Position numbers and translations under genes: made by a program
Shown here: one piece after another, positions 9,013 through 17,765 of the stretch
Position numbering within the stretch: the first letter of the stretch is position 1
Layout: each line of letters starts with the position of its first letter
Notes under the pieces: model-generated
Databases searched by the model: none
Told to the model about the DNA's origin: nothing
What the model saw: the letters and a program-made list of their open reading frames with translations, nothing else
Origin: Pseudonocardiales bacterium
GTDB taxonomy: Bacteria > Actinomycetota > Actinomycetes > Mycobacteriales > Pseudonocardiaceae
Direction of reading: 5' to 3'
Assembly: GCA_023252195.1 (NCBI GenBank)
Contig: JAHEXI010000013.1
Coordinates: forward strand, 1-64,000
DNA length: 64,000 nucleotides

Positions 9013-9198
9013 ATGCCTGATGCACTGAGTTTCGCCGAGGTATACCGGCAGCACGTCGAGTTGTTGCCAGCCCGGACCGTCTTGTCGATGTTCCTCAAAG
9101 GCAAGGACACCAGTACCGGCGGCACCGGCACCGTCAGTTCCGGCGACGCCGTTACACAGATCGTGGGGCCCATCGTGGCGGGCATGTTGCCCCACTAG
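9013..9198 (+). CDS. Small peptide with HVELLPARTVL motif and Gly/Thr/Ser-rich tail
   Basis: A 61-residue protein with an excellent ribosome binding site (GGGGGAG, seven bases before the ATG). It has three parts: a charged N-terminal helix (SFAEVYRQHVELLPARTVLS), a short Thr/Gly/Ser stretch (STGGTGTVSSGD), and a hydrophobic C-terminus (VGPIVAGML). This leader-plus-small-residue layout recalls RiPP precursors and other small actinobacterial peptides. No modification enzyme is adjacent, so the role is open. It stands alone between the divergent sigma-factor gene and the MerR gene. Confidence 0.65.
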   Translation: MPDALSFAEVYRQHVELLPARTVLSMFLKGKDTSTGGTGTVSSGDAVTQIVGPIVAGMLPH

Positions 9199-9313
9199 CT
9201 TTGAGTAGACTGACTAAGGAGTAATCCCCACGCTAGCGGGCGCACAAATCGTCGATGACCGCTCGTTGCAGGTCTTCATTGGCGAACATTCGCGGGTAGA
9301 TCAGCTCCGTCCG

Positions 9314-9351
9314 CGTGACAGTGGTACTGTTATGACAGTGCCACTGTCACG
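9314..9351. promoter_or_regulatory. Large palindrome, likely MerR operator
   Basis: Two 17-base arms (CGTGACAGTGGTACTGT and ACAGTGCCACTGTCACG) match in inverted orientation at 16 of 17 positions around a 4-base centre (TATG). Each arm itself contains GACAGTG or CACTGTC. It ends three bases before the MerR ribosome binding site, so bound protein would block transcription or translation. The obvious candidate ligand is the adjacent MerR protein. Confidence 0.75.
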
Positions 9352-9367
9352 TTGGGAGGCGCAGTCG

Positions 9368-10129
9368 GTGGTTGACGAGCTCACCATCGCGGGGCTGGCC
9401 GCTCGCACCGGGATCAGTGTGCGGACGATCCGTTTCTACACCGGGTTGGGCCTGATCCCGCCGCCGGCGGTGCGCGGTCGGCTGGGCTGGTATGACGAGT
9501 GCCACGCGGCCCGCCTGCAGCTGATCCGCGACCTGCAGGAGCTGGGGTTCACGCTGGCGGCCATCGAGGGCTACCTCGCCCGGATCCCGCTGGACCGATC
9601 ACCCGAGGACCTCGCACTGCACCGCGCGCTGCTCGCGCCGTGGCTGCCCGAGCAGCCAGAGACCGTCAGCAGGGCCGAGCTCGATACTCGCGCCGGGCGC
9701 ATCCTTAACGACGACGAGCTGGCCCGGCTGGTGACGCTCGGGGTGATCCGGCGCGACGAGGCTGCTGATGCAGCCCAGTCCTGGACGCTCACCAGCCCCG
9801 CAATGCTGAGTTACGGGCTGAGCCTGCTCGGCACCGAAATGGACTTCGCGGTGCAACTGGCGTCCAAGCAGATCATCGAAGCGCATACCAGCGCGCTGGC
9901 CACCGAGTTGGTGGCGTTGTTCCACAACACGGTGTTACGTGAATACCGGGAGCGTGGCCGCCCGCCCGAGCTGCGCGATCGGCTGATCGCCCTGCTGGAG
10001 CAGCTCAAACCGGTCACCGTCGACGGGGTCGTCACCAATTTTCAGCTAGCCGTCAATCGCGCGATCCGCGAATCCGTTCCCGCAAGTGCCGAAGCGCCAT
10101 CTCCACAATCCGGAGCGAGTCATGACTGA
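9368..10129 (+). CDS. MerR-family regulator of the fad operon
   Basis: I chose the GTG at 9368 because GGGAGG lies eight bases upstream. The product has 253 residues. A winged MerR helix-turn-helix (about residues 3-70) includes [21 protein letters not shown]. No metal-binding cysteine motif is seen, so a metal sensor is unlikely. The C-terminal half is helical and may bind a small effector. The gene overlaps fadA by eight bases (ATGACTGA) and is preceded by a 38-bp palindrome. This strongly suggests autoregulated control of the beta-oxidation operon, possibly by an acyl-CoA. Confidence 0.85.
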   Translation: MVDELTIAGLAARTGISVRTIRFYTGLGLIPPPAVRGRLGWYDECHAARLQLIRDLQELGFTLAAIEGYLARIPLDRSPEDLALHRALLAPWLPEQPETVSRAELDTRAGRILNDDELARLVTLGVIRRDEAADAAQSWTLTSPAMLSYGLSLLGTEMDFAVQLASKQIIEAHTSALATELVALFHNTVLREYRERGRPPELRDRLIALLEQLKPVTVDGVVTNFQLAVNRAIRESVPASAEAPSPQSGASHD

Positions 10130-11333
10130 AGCATTCCTTTACGAAGCGCTGCGCACCCCGCGGGGCAAGGGCAAGGCGACCGGCGCATTGCACGGCGTCA
10201 AGCCGATCTCTCTGGTCACCGGGTTGATCGCCGAGCTGCGCAAGCGTCACCCGAATTTGGACCCGGCGCGGATCGACGACATGGTGCTCGGAATCGTCGC
10301 CCCCATAGGTGACCAGGGCGGCGACCTGCCGCGCGCCGCGGCATTGGCCGCCGGGCTGCCCGATACCGTCGCCGGGCTGCAGATCAACCGGTTCTGTGCC
10401 TCGGGACTGGAAGCGGTGAACCTGGGTGCGATGAAGGTCCGGTCGGGCTGGGAGGACCTGGTGCTTACCGGCGGTGTCGAGTCGATGTCCCGGGTGCCGA
10501 TGGGCTCCGATGGCGGCGCCATCGCGATGGACCCGGAGACCGCCTACGCGGCTCGCTTCGTCCCGCAGGGCATCAGCGCGGATCTGATCGCCACCATCGA
10601 GGGCTTCACCCGCCACGACGTCGACTCCTACGCCGTGGAATCCCAGCACCGCGCCGCCAAGGCGTGGAGCAACGGCTACTTCCAGCGCTCGGTCGTCCCA
10701 GTGCGGGACCGCACCGGCACCGTCATCCTCGAGCGGGACGAGCACCTGCGCCCGGACACCACCATGGCGGCCCTCGGCGCGCTCACCCCGTCCTTCGCCG
10801 CCATCGGTGAGCAGGCCGGGTTCGACGCCGTCGCGCTGCAGCGCTACCACTGGGTGGAGCGCATCGAGCATGTCCACCACGCCGGAAACTCCTCGGGCAT
10901 CGTCGACGGTGCGGCGCTGGTGTTGGTCGGCTCCGAGCAGGTCGGGCGGGATCTCGGGCTGACCCCACGGGCCCGGATCGTGGCCGGCGCGGTCACCGGC
11001 GAGGAGCCGACGATCATGTTGACCGGTCCGGCCCCGGCGACCCGCAAGGCGCTGGCCAAGGCCGGCATGACGATGGATCAGATCGACCTGGTGGAGGTCA
11101 ACGAGGCCTTCGCTGCGGTGGTGCTGCGCTTCATGCGGGAGATGGACGTGCCGCACGACAAACTCAACGTCAACGGCGGCGCGATCGCCATGGGCCACCC
11201 GCTGGGCGCCACCGGCGCGATGATCCTGGGCAGCCTGATCGACGAGCTGGAGCGCCGCGACCTGCGGTACGGCCTGGCCACCCTGTGCGTCGGCGGCGGC
11301 ATGGGCATCGCCACCATCATCGAGCGGCTGTAA
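10122..11333 (+). CDS. fadA: Acetyl-CoA C-acyltransferase (thiolase)
   Basis: A 403-residue thiolase that performs the last step of beta-oxidation, cleaving 3-ketoacyl-CoA with CoA. The acylated cysteine is in [12 protein letters not shown] (near residue 90), the catalytic histidine is in [15 protein letters not shown], and the second cysteine is in TLCVGGGMG. The ATG overlaps the MerR stop. The usual middle loop carries [15 protein letters not shown]. It is followed nine bases later by fadB, and the two products normally form a trifunctional complex. Confidence 0.95.
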   Translation: MTEAFLYEALRTPRGKGKATGALHGVKPISLVTGLIAELRKRHPNLDPARIDDMVLGIVAPIGDQGGDLPRAAALAAGLPDTVAGLQINRFCASGLEAVNLGAMKVRSGWEDLVLTGGVESMSRVPMGSDGGAIAMDPETAYAARFVPQGISADLIATIEGFTRHDVDSYAVESQHRAAKAWSNGYFQRSVVPVRDRTGTVILERDEHLRPDTTMAALGALTPSFAAIGEQAGFDAVALQRYHWVERIEHVHHAGNSSGIVDGAALVLVGSEQVGRDLGLTPRARIVAGAVTGEEPTIMLTGPAPATRKALAKAGMTMDQIDLVEVNEAFAAVVLRFMREMDVPHDKLNVNGGAIAMGHPLGATGAMILGSLIDELERRDLRYGLATLCVGGGMGIATIIERL

Positions 11334-11342
11334 GGGGTAGGA

Positions 11343-13496
11343 ATGTTTCGTTGGGACCGGGATGCCGATGGCATCGTGACGCTGACCATGGACGATCCGG
11401 GCAAGTCGGCGAACACGATGAACGACCGTTATGTCACCTCGATGGAAGAGACGCTGGATCGTCTGGAGGCCGAGCGGGACTCGATCACCGGCGTGGTCCT
11501 CACCTCGGCGAAGAAGACCTTCTTCGCCGGTGCAGACCTCAACGCGCTACGCAACATCACGCCGGAGACCGCCCGTGAGTTCGCCGCTCACATCGCGCTG
11601 CTCAAGGGCCAGCTGCGGCGGCTGGAGAAGCTGGGCAAGCCGGTGGTCGCCGCACTTAACGGCACCGCGCTGGGTGGTGGCCTGGAGATCGCGCTGGCCT
11701 GCCACCACCGCATCGCGCTGGACAACCCGAGTACCAAGATCGGCTTTCCTGAGGTGACGTTGGGAATACTGCCGGGTCTCGGCGGGGTGGTCCGCACGGT
11801 GCGGATGCTCGGCCTGATGACCGCGCTGACGCAGCTGCTGATGGAGGGCCAGCAGCTACCCTCGGCGCAGGCCAAGGAGACCGGCATTGTCGACGAGGTG
11901 GCCGCGACGCCCGAGGAGATGTTCGCGCGAGCGCGCGAGTGGATCGCGGCGCATCCGCGGGCGCAGCAGCCCTGGGACGTCCGAGGCTACAAGATCCCCG
12001 GTGGTACGCCGTCCACCCCGGCGTTGGCGCAGATGCTGCCGGCGTTCCCGGCCACCCTGCGCAAGCAGCTCAAAGGCGCGCCGATGCCGGCCCCGCACCA
12101 CATCCTGTGCGCGGCGGTGGAAGGGTCGCAGGTCGACGTGGACACTGCGATGCAGATCGAGAGCCGCTACTTCATGGACCTGGCCACCAGCCAGGTCGCC
12201 AAGAACATGATCAAGGCGTTCTTCTTCGACCTGCAGCACATCAACAAGGGCGGCAGCCGGCCCGACGGTTATCCGCGGCGCACCTTCAGCAAGGTCGGCG
12301 TGCTCGGCGCCGGGATGATGGGCGCGGGCATCGCCTACTCGTGTGCCCGCGCGGGCATGGACGTCGTGCTCAAGGACGTGGATCTCGCGGCGGCGCAGCG
12401 AGGCAAGGGATACTCCGAGAAGGTGTTGAGCAAAGCCATGTCCCGTGGTCGATCCACCGCCGAGCAGCGCGATGCGCTACTGGCCCGGATCACCCCGACT
12501 GCCGATGCGGCTGATCTGAAGGACTGCGACCTGGTTATCGAGGCGGTGTTCGAGGACCCGGCACTGAAGAAGAAGGTCTTCGCCGAGATCCTCGACGTCG
12601 TCGATCCCGATGCCCTGCTGTGCTCGAACACCTCGACGCTGCCGATCACCGACCTGGCGTCGGGACTCGACCGCCCGGCCGACTTCCTCGGCCTGCACTT
12701 CTTCTCCCCGGTGGACAAGATGCCACTGGTGGAGATCGTCCGCGGGGAGCAGACTTCGGACGCGGCGCTGGCTGCCGCCGTGGACGTCGTGCAACAGATC
12801 CGCAAGACCCCGATCGTCGTCAACGACAGCCGCGGCTTTTTCACCAGCCGGGTGATCGGCACGTTCCTCAACGAGGGCGTTGCCATGCTCGCCGAGGGCG
12901 CGCCCCCGGCATCCATCGAGCAGGCCACCTTGCAGGCCGGCTACCCGGCGCCGGTGCTGCAGTTGATGGACGAGCTGACCCTGACCCTGACCCGCATGAT
13001 CCGTGAGCAGACCCGGCACGGTGTCGAGGCCGCCGGGGGCACCTGGACCCCGCATCCCGCCGACGCGATCGTCGACCGGATGGTGCTGGAGCTTGGCCGC
13101 CCCGGGCGTTTCGGCGGTGCGGGGTTCTACGAGTACGAGGCCGGTCGGCGTACCCGATTGTGGCCTGGTCTGGTCGAACACTTCGGACCGTTGCGTCCGG
13201 ATGCGATTCCGTTCGTTGACATGAAGGAGCGGATGCTGTTCGTCGAGGCGCTGGAGACCGTGAAGTGCCTCGACGAGGGTGTGATCACCTCGGTGCCCGA
13301 CGCCAACATCGGCTCGATCATGGGGATCGGGTTCCCGCCGTGGACCGGCGGCGTGGTGCAGTTCATCAACGGCTACCCCGGTGGCCTGGCCGCCTTCGTC
13401 GTCCGGGCGCGCGAACTCGCTGACCGCTACGGCCCCCGCTTCACCCCACCCGCCTCACTGATCGCCAAAGCCGACTCCAGCGAGTCCTTCGAGTAG
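11343..13496 (+). CDS. fadB: Fatty-acid oxidation complex alpha subunit (hydratase/dehydrogenase)
   Basis: A 717-residue two-domain enzyme. The N-terminal crotonase domain (about 1-190) has AGADLNAL, GTALGGGLEIALACH and GFPEVTLGILPGLGG with the two catalytic glutamates. The 3-hydroxyacyl-CoA dehydrogenase domain begins near residue 318 with the NAD-binding motif GVLGAGMMGAGIA and has the HFFSPVDKMPLVEI and RGFFTSRV segments. It converts enoyl-CoA to 3-ketoacyl-CoA and passes it to FadA. The ribosome binding site is AGGGGTAGGA. Confidence 0.95.
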   Translation: MFRWDRDADGIVTLTMDDPGKSANTMNDRYVTSMEETLDRLEAERDSITGVVLTSAKKTFFAGADLNALRNITPETAREFAAHIALLKGQLRRLEKLGKPVVAALNGTALGGGLEIALACHHRIALDNPSTKIGFPEVTLGILPGLGGVVRTVRMLGLMTALTQLLMEGQQLPSAQAKETGIVDEVAATPEEMFARAREWIAAHPRAQQPWDVRGYKIPGGTPSTPALAQMLPAFPATLRKQLKGAPMPAPHHILCAAVEGSQVDVDTAMQIESRYFMDLATSQVAKNMIKAFFFDLQHINKGGSRPDGYPRRTFSKVGVLGAGMMGAGIAYSCARAGMDVVLKDVDLAAAQRGKGYSEKVLSKAMSRGRSTAEQRDALLARITPTADAADLKDCDLVIEAVFEDPALKKKVFAEILDVVDPDALLCSNTSTLPITDLASGLDRPADFLGLHFFSPVDKMPLVEIVRGEQTSDAALAAAVDVVQQIRKTPIVVNDSRGFFTSRVIGTFLNEGVAMLAEGAPPASIEQATLQAGYPAPVLQLMDELTLTLTRMIREQTRHGVEAAGGTWTPHPADAIVDRMVLELGRPGRFGGAGFYEYEAGRRTRLWPGLVEHFGPLRPDAIPFVDMKERMLFVEALETVKCLDEGVITSVPDANIGSIMGIGFPPWTGGVVQFINGYPGGLAAFVVRARELADRYGPRFTPPASLIAKADSSESFE

Positions 13497-13584
13497 CTCC
13501 GGGGGGCCGCTCTTAGGTGCTCTGAACGGGAGGGCTCTTCCCGAGGAGGAGCCGCCGGGGGGCGTGAGCGGATAGCGTGGCGGC

Positions 13585-14757
13585 GTGAATCGCAGCCCGG
13601 CCCCGAGCTCGGCTAGTCGCGACGCCGCGGCCGCCGTTCCTTACCCGTTGCGGGTGGCGGCCGCGGTGTCGTGGCGGATGCTGGCGGTGGCCGGGCTGAT
13701 CGTCGTGCTGGGCTACGTGGTGATCGCCTTGCGGCAGGTGGTGATCCCGGTGGCGGTGGCGCTGCTGCTGACCGCGTTGTTGGGGCCGGTAGTGGACTGG
13801 TTGACCAGGCGATGGGTGCCCAGGGGGATCGCCACTCTGGTGGTCTTGGTCACCGGACTCGCACTGATCGGCGGACTGCTGAGTTTCGTTATTCAGGCCT
13901 TCATCAACGGGTTGCCCGAGCTGCAGATCCAGATCGCCAACAGTGTCCAGCAGATCCGGGTGTGGCTGCAGCATCCGCCGTTCGGTCTGCCACCAGTGAA
14001 TCTGCAGAACCTGCTCGACTCGCTGAGCCGGTCAGTGGCCAACAACCGTTATGCGATCACCTCGGGCGCGTTGTCCACCGCGTTCACGGTCGGGCAATAC
14101 CTCGCCGGTGCCGCGCTGGCGTTGTTCACGTTGATCTACTTCCTCTACGGCGGCAGGTCGATGTGGCGCTTCCTGCTCGGTGCGGTGCCCCGCCCGGTTC
14201 GTGACCGGGTCGATGTCGCTGGGCAGCGCTCATTCGCCTCTCTGGTCGGGTTCATCCGGGCCACCGCGTTGGTGGCGGTGGTGGATGCGGTGGGTATCGG
14301 GATTGGGTTGGTGGCGGTGGGCGCCCCGCTGGTGGTGCCGCTGGCTGCGTTGACGTTCCTGGCGGCGTTCATTCCAGTGGTTGGCGCAGTGGTCTCCGGC
14401 GTGGTCGCGGTGCTGGTGGTGCTGGTAACCAACGGGCCGGTGCCGGCGCTGATCGTGCTTGCAGTGGTGGTCGGCGTGCAGCAGTTGGAGGGCAACGTCA
14501 TGCAGCCGCTGCTGATGGGCCGCGCCGTCGAGCTCAACGGGGTGGCGGTGGTGTTGGCCGTCGCGGTGGGCTCAGTGGTCGCCGGTATCGCCGGAGCCCT
14601 GCTGGCAGTGCCGATGCTCGCCGTGCTCAACGCTGGCATCCGGGCGCTGGTCAGCGGAAACCTTGAGCCTGACGACGACTCCGGCGCCGCGGGTTCCGCA
14701 TTTCCGCCGGCCGACGTCCCCGCCGACCCACTCACGGGGCACACTGAACAGCCGTGA
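13585..14757 (+). CDS. AI-2E family transporter
   Basis: A 390-residue multi-pass membrane protein with the AI-2E/PerM pattern: two N-terminal membrane segments (residues about 28-75), a third near 90-110, a soluble loop (about 110-165), then a block of hydrophobic helices with LAAFIPVVGAVVSG and VVGVQQLEGNVMQPLLMG, the hallmark of the family. Members export autoinducer-2 or act in Na+/H+ exchange; the actual substrate here is unknown. The start codon is GTG. The final TGA overlaps the next gene's GTG. Confidence 0.9.
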   Translation: MNRSPAPSSASRDAAAAVPYPLRVAAAVSWRMLAVAGLIVVLGYVVIALRQVVIPVAVALLLTALLGPVVDWLTRRWVPRGIATLVVLVTGLALIGGLLSFVIQAFINGLPELQIQIANSVQQIRVWLQHPPFGLPPVNLQNLLDSLSRSVANNRYAITSGALSTAFTVGQYLAGAALALFTLIYFLYGGRSMWRFLLGAVPRPVRDRVDVAGQRSFASLVGFIRATALVAVVDAVGIGIGLVAVGAPLVVPLAALTFLAAFIPVVGAVVSGVVAVLVVLVTNGPVPALIVLAVVVGVQQLEGNVMQPLLMGRAVELNGVAVVLAVAVGSVVAGIAGALLAVPMLAVLNAGIRALVSGNLEPDDDSGAAGSAFPPADVPADPLTGHTEQP

Positions 14758-15362
14758 GGCCAGTCGATCTTGACGACGCCAGCGGGCGCACGATCCCTGA
14801 CGTGCTACCTGGGCCGGACGACCCGCCGTTGCGGGTGCTGTTCTGCGGGATCAACCCTGGCCTGACCTCCGCCGCCACCGGTCACCACTTCGCCCGGCCG
14901 GGCAACCGCTTCTGGCCGGCGCTGCACGGCGCCGGCTTCACCCCGCGCCAGTTGCGGCCCGACGAGCAGCATCTGTTGTCCTCGCTCGGGCTGGGGATCA
15001 CCAACATCGTGCCCCGGGCCACTGCCCGGGCCGACGAGTTGAGCCCGGCTGAGCTGGTGACCGGCGGCGCTGCACTCCGGGATCTCGTGCGGGACTTGCG
15101 TCTGAGTGCGCTGGGTCCGATTGCTTTGGGTGTCGTCGGGATCACCGCCTACCGGGTGGCGTTCGCCGCGCCACGGGCTGCCGTCGGCTTGCAGTCTGCC
15201 TGGGGAACCACCCTCGTCTGGGCGCTGCCCAACCCCAGCGGACTGAACGCGCACTGGTCGTTACCGGCGATGGTGGCCGAGTTCACCCGCTTCCGGCTGG
15301 CCGCCGCCGCACGATCCGAGCTGTCCGATCCATCCAAGACACCCGGTCATCCGAGGTCGTAA
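14754..15362 (+). CDS. mug: G/U(T)-mismatch DNA glycosylase
   Basis: A 202-residue member of the Mug/TDG branch of uracil-DNA glycosylases, which removes uracil or thymine mispaired with guanine. It has the family motif GINPG (near residue 33), the FARPGNRFW segment and the intercalation-loop type motif NPSGLNAHW. The GTG start is inside the previous stop (GTGA), so translation is coupled to the AI-2E gene, although no functional link is obvious. Confidence 0.88.
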   Translation: MRPVDLDDASGRTIPDVLPGPDDPPLRVLFCGINPGLTSAATGHHFARPGNRFWPALHGAGFTPRQLRPDEQHLLSSLGLGITNIVPRATARADELSPAELVTGGAALRDLVRDLRLSALGPIALGVVGITAYRVAFAAPRAAVGLQSAWGTTLVWALPNPSGLNAHWSLPAMVAEFTRFRLAAAARSELSDPSKTPGHPRS

Positions 15363-15546
15363 CGTCGCAGTTATGGGCATCGACGCGAGACTGGATGTAA
15401 TCCGCCCCGCTCGGAAGCTGAGCACGGATCAGCTGGCCTGGAGCAGCTGACCCAGCCGCTCCTGTGGAGTTCGGGAAGCAGGGTGCGGTGCGCGTGGCGA
15501 GGGCCAGTAGCTGCTCACCACCCCAGCACTGGCATGATCCGCGGTC

Positions 15547-16684
15547 ATGCCGGCGGCTACCGACATCATGACGCCGCTGTGGCGGGGCGTGGTGTTGTTC
15601 CGGGCCATCACGGCGGCTTTCGCGATCGCGGCGATCACGGTGCACCACAATGGTTTCGCTCGGCCCGCTCTGGGCTGGGCGGTGCTCGCCGGGATCGCCG
15701 GGTGGACCGTCGCGACCTGTCTGGCCTACAGCTACGACCGCACCCGCCGGACCCGCGTGATCGTGATCGATCTGCTGGTGACACTGACGCTGATGAGTTC
15801 GTCGGCGCTGGTGCTGTCCACTGAGCAGCTCACCGAAGTCGCCGAGCGAACGCCACTGCTCACCACGGTGTGGGCCAGCGGCCCGGTGGTCGCTGTCGCG
15901 GTGCACGCCGGCCGCCTTGCCGGTGCGACGTTCGGCCTCGCCGTCGCGGTGGTCGACGTCTGGGTGCGCGGGTTCTTCAGCATCGACCTCGCCCGCGACG
16001 CGATTCTGCTGGTGGGGACCGGGTTCGTGCTCGGGCTGGCGGCGACGGCAGCCCGGCGAGCGAGCGAACAGCTTCGAAGGGCGGCCCGCGCCGAGGCGGC
16101 CGCCACTGAACGGGAGCGGCTGGCCAGATCCGTCCACGACAGCGTGGTGCAGGTGCTGGCTCGGATGCGAGCCCGTAGTGGCCAGCTCGATGGGGAGGCC
16201 GGTGAGCTGGCGCGGTTGGCGGGAGAGCAGGAGATCGCATTGCGGTACTTGTTCTCGACCACAACGCCGAGCGCTACCGGTGAGCAGGACCTGGCCGGCG
16301 CGGTACAGCTGCTGGCCGGTCCCCGGGTCGAGGTGTCAACGCCCGCGACCGCAGTACCGCTACCCGCCGCCGATGTCGACGAGCTGGTCGCGGTCGTCCG
16401 GGAGGCGTTGGCCAACACCGCCCGGCACGGCGGTCCGGAGGCGAGGTCGTGGGTACTGGTCGAGGATCTCGACGACGAAGTGGTGCTCAGCGTCCGGGAC
16501 GACGGCCCGGGTGTCGACAGCGGACAGCTCGTCGGTGCGCTGCATGACGGCCGGATGGGAGTGTCGCGCTCGATCCGCGGCCGGGTAGCCGATCTGGGCG
16601 CCACGTACGCTGGATACCGGTCCGGGGCGGGGCACCGAGTGGGAGGTGCGGTTGGCTCGCGTCCGGCACGGCGTGGCGCCGTGA
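15547..16684 (+). CDS. Histidine kinase with DUF5931-like sensor, frameshifted near its C-terminus
   Basis: A membrane sensor kinase. The N-terminus PLWRGVVLFRAITAAF and about five membrane segments (residues 10-175) match the DUF5931/MacS-type sensor. The dimerisation H-box is ERLARSVHDSVVQVLARM, the N-box is REALANTARHG, and the G1 box is RDDGPGVDSG. As written, the frame runs on past position 16605 into the response regulator. A shift of one base near 16606 restores the missing ATP-lid end TLDTGPGRGTEWEVRL and a stop at 16682-16684 that overlaps the regulator's GTG. Kinase and regulator are therefore naturally separate, and the apparent fusion comes from an indel. Confidence 0.85.
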
Positions 16685-17352
16685 CCGGCTGCCGTGGTGA
16701 CGGCCGGGCGGTGATCCGGGTCATGGTGGTCGACGACCACCCGATGTGGCGCGACGGGGTGGCCCGCGACCTCAGCGAGCGCGGCTTCGAGGTGGTGGCT
16801 ACCGCGGTTGACGGCGCGGCCGCGTTGCGCATCATCGCTGCCGTCCGTCCGGACGTGGTGCTGATGGACCTGCATTTCGGCACCGCCGGGCCGTCCGGCG
16901 CGGAAACCACCCGGTGCCTCATCGAATCCAACCCCGACATCCGGGTGCTGGTGCTGTCCGCCTCCGGCGCGCATGACGAGGTGCTGGCGGCGATACAGGC
17001 CGGCGCCTCGGGATACCTAGTGAAATCCGCGTCGCTGGACGAGCTGGTCGACGCAGTGCGCCGGACGGCCGAAGGCGACGCAGTATTCACGGCCGGCTTG
17101 GCCGGCCTGCTGCTCGGCGAGTACCGCCGGATCGCGCGCGGCCCCCGCAACGACGTGCCCCAGCTCACCGAGCGGGAGACTGAGGTGTTGCGCCGGGTGG
17201 CCACTGGGCACACCGCTCGACAGATCGCCGACGCGCTGGTGATCAGCCACCGCACCGTGGAGAACCACGTGCAGTCCACGTTGCGCAAACTGCAGCTGCA
17301 CAACCGCGTCGAGCTGGCCCGCTACGCAATCGAGCACGGCCTCACCCAGTAA
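16681..17352 (+). CDS. NarL/FixJ-type response regulator
   Basis: A 223-residue response regulator, partner of the kinase before it. The receiver domain has VMVVDDHPMWRDG and VVLMDLHFG (phospho-acceptor aspartate) and the conserved lysine in YLVKSAS. A LuxR-type helix-turn-helix at the C-terminus has LTERETEVLRRVATGHTARQ and ISHRTVENHVQSTLRKL. I start it at the GTG that overlaps the restored kinase stop. A second GTG at 16711 is also possible. Confidence 0.88.
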   Translation: MTGCRGDGRAVIRVMVVDDHPMWRDGVARDLSERGFEVVATAVDGAAALRIIAAVRPDVVLMDLHFGTAGPSGAETTRCLIESNPDIRVLVLSASGAHDEVLAAIQAGASGYLVKSASLDELVDAVRRTAEGDAVFTAGLAGLLLGEYRRIARGPRNDVPQLTERETEVLRRVATGHTARQIADALVISHRTVENHVQSTLRKLQLHNRVELARYAIEHGLTQ

Positions 17353-17765
17353 GAATAGCCCGCCCGCGGCGGGGTCAGGATTGCCTGACAACAGGTGTCA
17401 CGCGGTGGGTGGGAGCCGTATCGTTCGAGGCAGGCGCCTATCAGGGCCCGAAAGGGCCCGCTAGTGGTCCGCCGACCGGGTATCAAGGGGGGGTGGCACC
17501 CGGTCGGCGGCCGCTACGCCAGCGGCCAGGGGGAGTTGCCGCTTGCGCCATCGGTGTGCCGGGCGCCGTGCGGCGGCCCAGCAACCGTTCGGTCCGGCTG
17601 ACGTCAAGTGGAGCCGGGTCCTGCGGTTTGTTCACCGATCGGTCCAGTGTGCGTGATGACGTGTGCTGTTGACAACCACTGAGCCCACAATGGCCACCAT
17701 TCTGGCTCGCGCGGCGACCCCCGGTACGCTGACGCACCCCGGCTCAACCGGGAGTACTCGCAGGG
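17353..17765. other. Intergenic region before the dnaN-like gene
   Basis: Just over 400 bp without a convincing gene. It contains the GGGCCCGAAAGGGCCC hairpin near 17447 and a 13-base stem at 17469-17481/17498-17510. The promoter of the clamp gene should lie in the right part. A TTGACA at 17669 has no convincing -10 box. Confidence 0.5.
17469..17510 (+). terminator. Hairpin downstream of the response regulator
   Basis: Perfect 13-base arms CCGCCGACCGGGT and ACCCGGTCGGCGG around a 16-base G-rich loop. There is no T-run, as is common for actinobacterial terminators. It could instead be a structured leader of the next gene. Confidence 0.5.

Noticed and set aside
15547-17352. A hybrid histidine kinase/response regulator of 601 residues
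   Set aside because: The missing kinase end and its stop are present one frame over, overlapping a GTG start for the regulator, so the fusion is explained by an indel.
17409-17672. An 87-codon plus-strand frame before the clamp gene
   Set aside because: Composition is Gly/Pro/Arg-rich without pattern, it spans a hairpin, and it has no good ribosome binding site.
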